Source: Deltaproteobacteria bacterium (GTDB lineage: Bacteria; Myxococcota_A; UBA9042; PHBI01). Taken from it: 64,000 bases of DNA. Position 1 is the stretch's first letter. Each line of letters opens with the position of its first letter. Both the position numbers and the translations under genes were made by a program. The stretch spans positions 1 to 64,000 of the forward strand of contig JACKFA010000003.1 in NCBI GenBank assembly GCA_020632715.1, written 5' to 3'. The notes beneath the pieces were generated by a model. That model ran no database searches, had not been told where the DNA came from, and saw only the letters and a list, made by a program, of their open reading frames with translations. Of the stretch, positions 28,018-36,265 are shown piece after piece.

Positions 28018-28495
28018 ACGGTTTCTGACCACCCTCGGCGTCGTGACGCTGCTCGGCCTGGGCTCGGTCCCGGCGTCGGCCGGCATCATCGTGACGGTCG
28101 GCAAGATCGACTGTGAGGATGGCCGCACCCAGGCGAAGCGGGTCGGTGACTCGGCGCCTGCGCCGAACGCGACCCCGACGAGCACGCCTCCGTCGTCGAT
28201 GACGCCGCCGCAGGCGCCGCCGGCGGCGCCCCCCGGGGCGTGCCCGGGCGACGGGCCGCGGGATGGCAAGGCGAGCGGGAGCTGCGCCATGCAGACCGAC
28301 GGCCAGACGCGCGCCGGGCGCGGCGGCAGCGCTGGCGCTGGCGCCGGCGGCACCGCGGAGGCCGGCCCGATCGATCAGGGCGACGAGATCGCCGTGATGG
28401 GGTGCGAGGCCGGCGGCGGCGCCGGAGCGCCCGTGGCCTTCGGGCTCGGGATCCTCGCGGTCTTCGGGTTGCGGCGGCGCGTCACGGCGCGCTGA
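28010..28495 (+). CDS. Small exported protein with MYXO-CTERM-type sorting tail
   Basis: A 161-residue protein with a signal peptide (residues 1-24, RRR then a hydrophobic core, cleavage near ASA-G). A Pro/Ser/Thr-rich and Gly-rich middle region contains a few Cys. The C-terminal tail has Gly-Cys132, a hydrophobic helix (PVAFGLGILAVFGL) and an Arg-Arg-Arg cluster. That order matches MYXO-CTERM signals, thought to be processed at the Cys by a myxosortase for surface anchoring in Myxococcota. Its start overlaps the winged-helix gene by 8 bases. The processing enzyme is not in this window. Confidence 0.82.
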   Translation: MRRRFLTTLGVVTLLGLGSVPASAGIIVTVGKIDCEDGRTQAKRVGDSAPAPNATPTSTPPSSMTPPQAPPAAPPGACPGDGPRDGKASGSCAMQTDGQTRAGRGGSAGAGAGGTAEAGPIDQGDEIAVMGCEAGGGAGAPVAFGLGILAVFGLRRRVTAR

Positions 28496-28987
28496 GCGCG
28501 CGTCGAGCGTTCGAGCACGCGAGGCGGGGTGCCATGAGGCGCCCCGCCTCGTGGCGTTTCAGGGGCGGAATCGTGTCCGGGCGGTCACGTATCTCGGCCA
28601 GTCGGGCTCGTCGGGACGTGACCACGGAGACACGGAGACACGGAGGGAGGGCGGAGAGGGCGCGGTGCGCTCACGCCCAACTTCCCGTCAGGTCAAGCGC
28701 CTACGAGAAAGGAGAGAGGGCCGCCCTCGATCCCTCCGTGCCTCCGTGGTTGTCCCTCTCGTTCTCCCAGCGTCAGCACGACGAGAGGCCCGCCCTCGCT
28801 CCCTCCGTGCCCTCCGCTCCTCCGTGTCTCCCACCTCTCGTTCCGCCCGACACACGCGGACTGACGGCCCTCGACGAGAGGGCCCTCCGCGCTCCCTCCG
28901 TGCCCTCCGCTCCTCCGTGTCTCCCACCTCTCGTTCCGCGGTGCTCGTCAGGCCCGGAGCGTCGGAACGCGGGCCCCGAGGAGGGCC
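28496..28987. other. Gene-free convergent region
   Basis: A 492-base gap between convergent stops. Its first 120 bases hold nothing recognisable. The remainder is occupied by purine/pyrimidine-biased repeats (28619-28939). The open frames that cross it are Arg/Ser-rich repeats of those DNA units in several frames and do not look like genes. Confidence 0.7.
28619..28939. repeat. CACGGAG-type intergenic repeat array
   Basis: Two identical 49-base direct copies (28798-28846 and 28891-28939, 93 bases apart) contain CTCCGTGTCTCCC. Each is preceded by a similar ACGAGAGG segment, so the unit is about 70 bases. A third, degenerate copy lies at 28699-28768. A unit in the opposite orientation, with three CACGGAG steps, lies at 28619-28669. 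The inverted arrangement could form a long stem-loop between the two converging transcripts. Repeats with this ACACGGAG core are known as intergenic elements in several GC-rich phyla; function is unknown. Confidence 0.8.
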
Positions 28988-31900
28988 TCAGGGCACCACG
29001 AACTCCGCCTCGTGGATCGACCACGAGTCGCGCAGGTAGATGCTGAGGTCGCGGCTCGAGTACGCGTCGATGTCGAAGTTCGTGTTCAAGACGCGCGTGA
29101 CCTCGAGCCGCCGCCGGCCGTGGCCGATGGCGTCGAGCCCGGCGGCCGTCATCAGGTCGGGCAGCGGGACCGCGCTCACGAGCCCCTCGACCATGAGCTC
29201 CCAGATCGTGTTGCCGCCGTACGGATAGAGCCGGAGCCGCGTGAACTGCGCGTCGGGGCCGCCGTCCCACGTCCACGCGAGCGTCGTCGCCGCGCCCTCG
29301 CCGCCGTGCAGCGGCGACGTCACGACCGGGAAGTGCATGAACGGCCCGAGGATGAACGACGCGCTCCCGACAACCCGCACCACGCCGCTCTCCGGCAGCG
29401 CCGCCACCGCGAGCGCCTTCGAGCGGTAGTCGTCGATGACCTCCACCGCCCACGTCCCCGAGCGGTCGCGCCCGAGCACCACGCCGAAGTCGCCCACGAC
29501 CACCACCTCGCCGTCCGGGAGGCCCGTGACCGCGGTCAGATCGGCCTTCGTGCCCGACGGCACCGCCGTGAGCCCGGCCTCGGCGGTCCCGACCAGCAGC
29601 ACGCCGCCGTCGCCCACCGCGACGAGCTCGGCGTCCCCGACGAACGCCACCCCGCGCAGCGTCGCCGACGTCGGCGCCCCCGCGATCGGGAGGCGTCTCC
29701 ACTCGCCCTCCGGCGACCGCGCGAACACGCGGCCGAGGCTCCCGACCGCGGCGATGGTCCCGTCCGCGCGCGCCGCCATCCCGGCGATGGCCTGGAGCGA
29801 CGGCGGCCCGGCCACGACCCAGTCGCTCCCGTCGCCGTCGTAGCGCCAGACACGGATATCGCCCGCCGCGAACACCGGCAGCCCAGGGCCCGTCGCGACC
29901 GCGCGCAGGTCCTCCGGCGGGCCCGGCACGGTCTGCCACGCGATCCCGTCGAAGTGGCGCACGGTGCCGGCGTCGCCCACGGCCCAGAGATCCTGCGGGC
30001 CGCGCGCCGCGATCGCCCGCAGCGTCTCGTCCGTGTGGCTCGTCTGCTCAGTCCACGACGAGCCGTTGTAGAGCAACACGAGCCCGCCCTCGCCGACCGC
30101 GTAGGTCGCGCCCGGCGCGGCCGCGACGAGCCCGTGGAGGTCGCGCTGGATCTGCGTCCCCTCGAGCGTCCAGACGCCGCTCTCGTCCCTCACCGGGAGG
30201 CGGTCCTCGACGACCCGCGTCACCGCCTGGATGAGGTTGTAGGAGCGGGGGTAGACCGGCACGCCCTCGGCCTGGAGCGTCGTGTAGAAGAAGTAGTTGG
30301 CGTCGTAGAGATCGCCCGAGAGGCGCGCGAGCTGGTGGGGCGCCAGATACGTGAGATCGTCGACCGGGATGAGGTCGCGCGAGAACGGGATCACCCCGTC
30401 CGCGCCGAGGTCGAGGCTGATGACCACGTCCGGCGGCTCGAGGCCCGTCGGCCACGTCGGCGGGTCCTGGAGGCGCAGCCGGAACGTGCGCTGGAGCGGG
30501 TACTTGAGCTCCACGTCGAGCCCCGTGAGCGTCGCGCCCGGGGTGGCCTCGATGTGGCGACGCACGCCGAGGATCGTGGGCGTGAACACGCCGTCGGCCG
30601 TGCGGTAGCCGCCGAAGCAGTAGACGGCGAGGTCGCCGAGGGTCTGCGAGTCGAGGACGTAGGTGCCGCCAGGCACCACCCAGCCCGTCGCGGGCACCGG
30701 GTACTCGTAGCCGAAGAGGCTCGTCGACGCGACGTTGCAGTAGGCGGCGCGCTCGCCCGGCGACGGCAGGCAGCGCGCGCCCGCGCTCGTGGCACCACAG
30801 CCATAGCCGGCGGGGCAGTCGGCGTCGACCGCGCAGGCCGCGACGCAGCGCGGGCCCTGGTCGCCGACGTCGACGCAGGCGAAGCTCCCGTCGTCGCAGC
30901 CCGCGCCGGGATCGCACGCGGCGCAGTGCTCGGTGTCCGCGATGAGGACCGCCTCGCACGAGCCCGGCGGCGCCACGACGTACTTGTCGAGCCCGAAGAC
31001 GCGCCCCGAGAGCGTCGCGTTCGTGAACGGCGGCGGGCCGCCCGTGCCGCCCCCCTGGCTCGGGGTCGACGGGACCGGGTCCTGCCGCAGGAACACCGTC
31101 GCGTTCTGGGCATCGAAGCGCACGATCGAGTAGCTCGTGAAGCCCTCCTTGCTCGCGGTCACCGAGACCGGCCCGCGGAGCCCCGGGAGCGAGATGCTCA
31201 CCTGCCCGAGCTCGTCCGTGTAGCCCTGGTACGGGGTCGCCGGGTCGTCGCCGAGGATGACGAAGGCGCCGAGCACCGGGCCGTAGCCGTTCGAGCCGTA
31301 GACCGTGACGTTCACGGTGTCGTCGATGGGCGGCCCCCACGTCCCGCCGTTGCCGGCGCGCGGATCGAAGGTCGAGAGCGCCCGCGGGAGCGTGACCGAC
31401 GCGCCGCCCGAGGTGACGATCGCGTCGTAGACGCCGACCTCGAGCTTCGGGCTCCGGACGTCGAGCTCCGCCGAGCCCACGCGCCGCTCGAGCGCGCACG
31501 GGACCCCGCCGATCGTGACGACGGCGTCGTCGCCGAAGCCGGCCCCGTGCACGCGGAGCCAGGTGCCGCCGGACTGCGCGGCCGACGTCGGCGCCACGAG
31601 GTCGAGCGCGAGCGCCCCCGCGTAGTCGAAGCCGCCCACGAGCCGCGCCTCACGCCCGGAGGTGCGCACCCGCACGTCGGCCGCGCCGGGCGCGCCCGCC
31701 GGGGTGGTGGCGCGGAGCGTCGTGGCGTCGACCCACGTCACGGCCGTCGCCGGCAGCGCGCCGATGAGCACCGTCGCGCCCGGCGCGAAGCCGCGCCCCT
31801 GGATCGTGATGGGGGTGCCGCCGCGCTGCGGACCGGTCGCCGGGGCCACGCCCGTGACGGCGACGGGGCTGGGCGCGTCGTAGCGGAACGCGGCCGGGAG

Positions 31901-33124
31901 CGTGACCGAGCGGTAGGGGCTCGTGACGACGACGTCCACGACGCCCTCGCCGGGGGGCGCGAGGACGCGGAGCTCGCCGCTCGCGGCGTCGGTCGCGACC
32001 GCCGTGGCGAGGACGCCGCCGAAGCGCGCGACCGCGCCGTAGTCGAGCCCGGCACACGCGATGGCGACCTCGGTGCCACCGGCCGCGTCGCCGTGCGCCG
32101 GGAACAGCGTCTCGCAGGCGAGCTCGCGGGGGTCGGCCGCGTCGTCGGCGTAGGCGTAGGCGCGCTCGGCGACCTCGATCCCCTCGCCGGTGGCGACGGT
32201 CACGTCGACCGCGCGCCCGCCGGGGCCGGGGGGCGACTCCACGTCGAGCCAGGCGCCGGCCTCGTCGGCCGCGAGCACGCTCGCGGGCGCCTCGCCGAAG
32301 CGGACCACCGCGTCGAGGTCGAGCCCTTCGCCGGTGAGCCGCACGCGCTGCCCACCGACGGCCGGGCCGCGGAGCGGCGACACACCCGCGACGACGGGCG
32401 CCGTGCGGTAGTGGAACGCGTCGCTCAGCGTGGCGACGCCGTTGAAGCCGGTGACGTGGACGTCCGCGAGGCCGGGGACGCCGGGCGGGGTGACGCCCGT
32501 GAGCGTGCCCTCGTCGACGACCGCGAGGCCGAGCGCGGGGCGCCCGCCGATGAAGAAGCGCGAGTCGCTCGTGAAGCCGCGGCCCCGCACGATCACGGGC
32601 TCGCCGCCGTCCTTCCCGCCGGCCGCGGGCTCGACGGCGTCGATGACGATCGGCGCCTCATAGCGGAAGAAGCCCGGGAGGATCCGCGGCTCGCCGTCGT
32701 CGACGCGGGGGTGGCTCACGAGGACGTCGACGTACGCGGCCGGGTGCGGCGGGACGGTCGCGATGGCCGCCTGGCTCGTGACGATGACCACGTCGAGCGC
32801 GGGCGACTGGTCGAAGAGGACCTCCATGCCCTCGCGGAAGCCGGTGCCGCGGAGGAGCACGTCGACGCCGCCGTCGACCGGGGCCACGGCGGGCTCGAGG
32901 CCCGTGAGCGTCAGCGGCTCGTCGGTGACGGGCGTCTCGGGCGTCTCGCCCGGTGGGAAGCTCGGGTCGTTCGTCGGCGGCTCCGCGACCGGGCCGCCGC
33001 CGCCGGCGCCGGGATCGACCAGATCCGCGCATCCCGGCGCGGCGAGCGCCAGGGCGAGCAACGCCGCGGCGACGCGCGCGAGGGCCGGGGTGCGGGGCCG
33101 GCTGGACGGCCGCGGGTACGCCAA
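28988..33124 (-). CDS. Giant IPT/TIG-repeat surface lipoprotein with C-terminal propeller
   Basis: A 1378-residue exported lipoprotein. The TTG start at 33124 is set by GAGGAGG four bases upstream. The signal peptide ends in lipobox LAAPGC. Residues about 70-590 hold six IPT/TIG immunoglobulin-like repeats, each with a P...GG...V...G.GF core. Residues about 610-680 form a carboxypeptidase-regulatory-like beta domain (GAFVILGDD ... YTDELGQVSISLPG). A Cys-rich EGF-like patch spans about 720-800, and propeller blades of the DLWAVGDAGTVRHFDG type about 990-1240. No enzymatic motif is seen, so an adhesion or scaffold role is likely. It is divergent from an ECF sigma gene, with 139 bases between them. 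Confidence 0.88.
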   Translation of the reverse strand: MAYPRPSSRPRTPALARVAAALLALALAAPGCADLVDPGAGGGGPVAEPPTNDPSFPPGETPETPVTDEPLTLTGLEPAVAPVDGGVDVLLRGTGFREGMEVLFDQSPALDVVIVTSQAAIATVPPHPAAYVDVLVSHPRVDDGEPRILPGFFRYEAPIVIDAVEPAAGGKDGGEPVIVRGRGFTSDSRFFIGGRPALGLAVVDEGTLTGVTPPGVPGLADVHVTGFNGVATLSDAFHYRTAPVVAGVSPLRGPAVGGQRVRLTGEGLDLDAVVRFGEAPASVLAADEAGAWLDVESPPGPGGRAVDVTVATGEGIEVAERAYAYADDAADPRELACETLFPAHGDAAGGTEVAIACAGLDYGAVARFGGVLATAVATDAASGELRVLAPPGEGVVDVVVTSPYRSVTLPAAFRYDAPSPVAVTGVAPATGPQRGGTPITIQGRGFAPGATVLIGALPATAVTWVDATTLRATTPAGAPGAADVRVRTSGREARLVGGFDYAGALALDLVAPTSAAQSGGTWLRVHGAGFGDDAVVTIGGVPCALERRVGSAELDVRSPKLEVGVYDAIVTSGGASVTLPRALSTFDPRAGNGGTWGPPIDDTVNVTVYGSNGYGPVLGAFVILGDDPATPYQGYTDELGQVSISLPGLRGPVSVTASKEGFTSYSIVRFDAQNATVFLRQDPVPSTPSQGGGTGGPPPFTNATLSGRVFGLDKYVVAPPGSCEAVLIADTEHCAACDPGAGCDDGSFACVDVGDQGPRCVAACAVDADCPAGYGCGATSAGARCLPSPGERAAYCNVASTSLFGYEYPVPATGWVVPGGTYVLDSQTLGDLAVYCFGGYRTADGVFTPTILGVRRHIEATPGATLTGLDVELKYPLQRTFRLRLQDPPTWPTGLEPPDVVISLDLGADGVIPFSRDLIPVDDLTYLAPHQLARLSGDLYDANYFFYTTLQAEGVPVYPRSYNLIQAVTRVVEDRLPVRDESGVWTLEGTQIQRDLHGLVAAAPGATYAVGEGGLVLLYNGSSWTEQTSHTDETLRAIAARGPQDLWAVGDAGTVRHFDGIAWQTVPGPPEDLRAVATGPGLPVFAAGDIRVWRYDGDGSDWVVAGPPSLQAIAGMAARADGTIAAVGSLGRVFARSPEGEWRRLPIAGAPTSATLRGVAFVGDAELVAVGDGGVLLVGTAEAGLTAVPSGTKADLTAVTGLPDGEVVVVGDFGVVLGRDRSGTWAVEVIDDYRSKALAVAALPESGVVRVVGSASFILGPFMHFPVVTSPLHGGEGAATTLAWTWDGGPDAQFTRLRLYPYGGNTIWELMVEGLVSAVPLPDLMTAAGLDAIGHGRRRLEVTRVLNTNFDIDAYSSRDLSIYLRDSWSIHEAEFVVP

Positions 33125-33263
33125 GGATCCTCCTCTCGGTGCGGGTGGGGCGGGCGACGCCCCGGGTCCGGAGCGCGCTCCCCGCGCGCTCGTGGCGAGA
33201 CGCCGAGCGGGCGCCGCCGTCACGTTCTCGACCTCGTGAGACTATGGTAATCCGGGAGGAGCC

Positions 33264-34046
33264 ATGTCAACGCGCAGGCAGCCAGACGCGCCATCCGGGG
33301 GCGCGGATACCGAAGGTGACGAATCCGCGGCGCGCCGTGATCACGAACCCGTCGGTCGGCAACTATCCCCGCGTCCGTCCGCGACGCCCGCCGTCGAGGC
33401 GGGGGATGACGCCGACGACGAGGGAGGCGCCGGTTTGCTCGTTGCGCTGGAAGAGAGAGGCTTCAGGAGCTCGCTCGGGGGAGCGGACGCGAGCGCGTCG
33501 CTCGCGGACGACGTCGCGGCGGTGCCCTCGTTCGACACGATCTACCGCGAGCAGCGCTCGCGCGTCCTCGCGACGGTGCGGAGCGTCATCAGCCACTCGG
33601 ACGAGATCGAGGACGTCGTCCAGCTCGTCTTCATCGAGATCCACCGCTGCCTCCCGCGGTTCGAGGGGCGCTCCAAGCTCTCGACGTGGATCTACCGCAT
33701 CGCGGTCAACGTGGCGCTGCAGCACCTCCGCAAGAAGAAGCGGAAGCGCTGGCTGACGCTCGGCTTCGCCGGCGACGAGGAGACGCGCCTCGCCGAGCCG
33801 AGCCCGGTCGGCCGCCTCGAGGACCGGCAGCTGCTCGAGGAAGTATATCGTTCGGTTGATACGCTGCCGGAGAAGAAACGTACCGTCTGGGTCCTCCACG
33901 AGATCCAGGGACTCGATCCGCATCAGATCGCGGAAGTGTTGGAAATCCCGATGAACACGGTCCGATCACGGCTGTTGGCGGCGCGACGGGAGGTCATGGA
34001 CGACCTCGCGCGCCGGAAGATCATCGTCCGGGAGGGAGAGCCATGA
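33264..34046 (+). CDS. ECF-type RNA polymerase sigma factor
   Basis: A 260-residue sigma-70-family factor with two DNA/core-binding regions. Region 2 runs from FDTIYREQRSRVLATV through DEIEDVVQLVFIEIHR to KLSTWIYRIAVNVALQHLR (about residues 90-155). Region 4 covers LPEKKRTVWVLHEIQGLDP to IPMNTVRSRLLAARRE (about 195-250). The first about 88 residues are an acidic/Ala-rich extension not usual in ECF factors. The ATG follows GGGAGGAG. The stop overlaps the FecR-like anti-sigma start by 4 bases, the usual arrangement for a sigma/anti-sigma pair. The divergent IPT lipoprotein may be a target. Confidence 0.93.
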   Translation: MSTRRQPDAPSGGADTEGDESAARRDHEPVGRQLSPRPSATPAVEAGDDADDEGGAGLLVALEERGFRSSLGGADASASLADDVAAVPSFDTIYREQRSRVLATVRSVISHSDEIEDVVQLVFIEIHRCLPRFEGRSKLSTWIYRIAVNVALQHLRKKKRKRWLTLGFAGDEETRLAEPSPVGRLEDRQLLEEVYRSVDTLPEKKRTVWVLHEIQGLDPHQIAEVLEIPMNTVRSRLLAARREVMDDLARRKIIVREGEP

Positions 34047-35176
34047 CCCCCTGCGACACCACCGAGCGCGCGCTCGCCGGCGCGCTCGCCCTCGAGGACA
34101 TCGACGCGGCCGCCCTCCGCCACGCGGAGAGCTGCCCCGAGTGCGGCGCGCTGCTCGCGCGCTCGCGGTCGTACGCCCTCCTCACGACCCGCGCCCGGCG
34201 CGCCGTCGAGGCGCAGGGCGATCTGTCGCCGAACGCCTGGGCGCGGATCCGCGCGACGGTCGACGAGGCGCCCGCGCGGCGTCGCGCCTGGGGCCGCTGG
34301 AGCGTGGGCCTCGCCGCGATCGCCGCGGCGGTGCTCGCGTGGGTCGTGCTCTCCGACCGCGGCGCCTCCACGGACGCGACGCGCGTCGTCGCGAGCGCCG
34401 TCGGCGGCCTCGCGCTGCCGGAGGCGCCAGTCGTCGCGACCGCTCCCGCCGCCGCGCGGGACGCGGACGGGCGGCGGCTCGCGCTCGGGCCCGGCGACCT
34501 CGTCGAGGCGCCGGCGGAGCGCACGATCACGGCGTTCGGACGCCACCACGTGACGCTCGCGGCGGGGACCACCCTCCGCGTCCTGTCGTGGTCGGAGCGG
34601 AAGATGACGCTCGAGCTCGTCCGCGGGAGCGTCACGAGCGACGTGACGCGCGCGGCCGGCGAGGATCTCTACGAGGTGCAGACGCCCGAGGCCACGGTGC
34701 GCGTCCTCGGCACGATCTTCACGGTGAGCCGCGCCGAGGGGGCCGAGACGACCGACGTCTCCGTGGCCCGCGGCAAGGTGTCGGTCACGGACTCGGCGGG
34801 CGTCGAGCAGCTCCTCACGGTCGGGCAGCGCGCGACCGTCGCGGCGCCCGCGACGGCGCTCGAGGAGCCCGGCGAGGACGCGGCGCCCGACACGGACACG
34901 GATACGGCGGACGCCGGGGCGCACCCGGCGCCGCGCGTGACGCCACGGAAGCGCGTCATCGAGATCGACGTCCCGAGCCAGCGGATGGCGGCGCCCGCCT
35001 TCGACGGCGAGCGCGCGCTCCGCGCCATCGAGTTCGCCATCGTGCGCGGCCGCTGCGACGCCGCGATGAAGGCGCTCGCCACGCTCGAGACCTCGGCGGG
35101 GGAGGGGAAGCTCCCGGCCGCGCGCGTGGCCGATCTGCGGGCGCGCTGCGCGCCGCCCGCCGCGCCGACGCCCTGA
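34043..35176 (+). CDS. FecR-domain anti-sigma factor
   Basis: A 377-residue membrane regulator. The cytoplasmic N-terminus has an anti-sigma zinc-finger-like His-x3-Cys-x2-Cys (RHAESCPECG, about residues 27-36). One membrane helix follows (SVGLAAIAAAVLAWVVL, about 91-107). The exported part contains a FecR beta domain (TLAAGTTLRVLSW, VRGSVTSDV, TVRVLGTIFTVSR) and a C-terminal alpha-helical segment after an Asp/Thr-rich linker. It overlaps the sigma gene by 4 bases (ATGA) and should bind and restrain that factor. Classical FecR partners a TonB receptor, and none is encoded here. Confidence 0.92.
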   Translation: MTPCDTTERALAGALALEDIDAAALRHAESCPECGALLARSRSYALLTTRARRAVEAQGDLSPNAWARIRATVDEAPARRRAWGRWSVGLAAIAAAVLAWVVLSDRGASTDATRVVASAVGGLALPEAPVVATAPAAARDADGRRLALGPGDLVEAPAERTITAFGRHHVTLAAGTTLRVLSWSERKMTLELVRGSVTSDVTRAAGEDLYEVQTPEATVRVLGTIFTVSRAEGAETTDVSVARGKVSVTDSAGVEQLLTVGQRATVAAPATALEEPGEDAAPDTDTDTADAGAHPAPRVTPRKRVIEIDVPSQRMAAPAFDGERALRAIEFAIVRGRCDAAMKALATLETSAGEGKLPAARVADLRARCAPPAAPTP

Positions 35177-35200
35177 CCGGCCGCGCGAGCGTCGCGGCGG

Positions 35201-36265
35201 TCAGCCAGGCGGCCCCTCGCCCTCGCCGGCGCGCGGCAGCCCCAGCCCCGGAGGCGGGGGCGAGCCCTCGGGGAGCGCGTCGCAGCCGTGCTGGGCGCAC
35301 CACTGCTTCCAGGCGTCCGGGTCCGAGAGGCGGTGCGCGCCGGTGATCGTCTGGAGCGCCTCGAGCGCGCGCTTGCGCACGCTCGGGATCGGGTCCTCGA
35401 GGCGATCGTAGGCGTAGGGCAGGGCGCCCGTGTCGCGGAGGGCAGCCGCGGTCTCGAGGGACTGCGCGCGGACGAAGCGGTTGTCGTGCCGGATGAGGAG
35501 GCGCACGGCCGGAAGCGCCTTCGGGAGGCGCGCCTCGCGCACGAACTCGACGAGGAGGTCGAGGACGATCGGCGGGATCGCGGCGAGGCCTTCGTAGGTC
35601 TGCGGCAACATCACGACGAGCGCGTCGCGGTGAGCGCGCCCGGCGTCCCCCGGGAGGCGCGTCAGCGCGAGGTGCAGCGCCCCCACGAGCGCCGCGTGAT
35701 GCACCTCCTGCGCGCGCCGGAGCGTGTCCTCGAGGAGCGCGCGGCTCGGTCCCGGGCCGAGGCGACCGAGGGCCTGCGCGGCGCGGATCGGGAGCTCCCA
35801 GCGCGAGTCCTCGAGGAGCGTCTCGAGGAGCGGCCTCGCGCGCTCGTCGCCGAGCTGCCCGAGGAGGTCGATGATGGCGGTGAGCCAGTAGCCGTCGTCC
35901 GCGCGCGACGCGCCGCGGACCCGCGCGACGAGGAGCGGGACGACCGCGCGCCCCTCCTGCATGAGGGCGACCTTCCCGGGGCACCCCATGATCCGGTTGC
36001 ACGACGGGCGGTGGCGCATGGCGTCGATGGTCGCGTCCGCCGCGGCGCGGGCGTCGTCGTCGAGGACCGGCCCCGCGTCGAGGCCAGCGGCGCCTCCGTC
36101 CGCCTCGGCACCCGCGCCCGCGGCCAGCCCGTGGTGCGCCCGCGCGGCGTCGCGCGCCCCGACGTGCCGCGCGCCTGCGTCCTCACGGGGCGCGCAGGCG
36201 GCGAGCGCGAGCGCGACGGCGGTCGCGCCGACGAGCAGCCCGAGGACCGCGCGGCGCGGCTCAGT
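35201..36265 (-). CDS. HEAT-repeat lipoprotein, start uncertain
   Basis: A lipoprotein of about 350 residues. An RR-containing n-region, a hydrophobic core and lipobox (ALALAAC) mark the signal peptide. After an Ala/Gly-rich linker come helical HEAT-like repeats (about residues 140-330, for example LLGQLGDERARPLLETLLED and RWELPIRAAQALGRLGPG), a protein-interaction scaffold. No ATG, GTG or TTG exists in frame between 36454 and the lipobox, and the frame upstream of about 36265 is just the shadow of the next gene. The true start may be a CTG in the signal sequence. Its 5' end overlaps the 36261-37034 stop, so coupling is likely. Confidence 0.7.
   Translation of the reverse strand, partial: TEPRRAVLGLLVGATAVALALAACAPREDAGARHVGARDAARAHHGLAAGAGAEADGGAAGLDAGPVLDDDARAAADATIDAMRHRPSCNRIMGCPGKVALMQEGRAVVPLLVARVRGASRADDGYWLTAIIDLLGQLGDERARPLLETLLEDSRWELPIRAAQALGRLGPGPSRALLEDTLRRAQEVHHAALVGALHLALTRLPGDAGRAHRDALVVMLPQTYEGLAAIPPIVLDLLVEFVREARLPKALPAVRLLIRHDNRFVRAQSLETAAALRDTGALPYAYDRLEDPIPSVRKRALEALQTITGAHRLSDPDAWKQWCAQHGCDALPEGSPPPPGLGLPRAGEGEGPPG

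Noticed and set aside
28619..28939. Possible CRISPR array
   Set aside because: Only two perfect copies, unequal spacing, no unique short spacers of constant length and no cas genes nearby.
28551..29039. Open frames through the repeat region
   Set aside because: They are translations of the CACGGAG repeats in several frames, giving Arg/Ser/Pro repeats with no signal peptide or domain.
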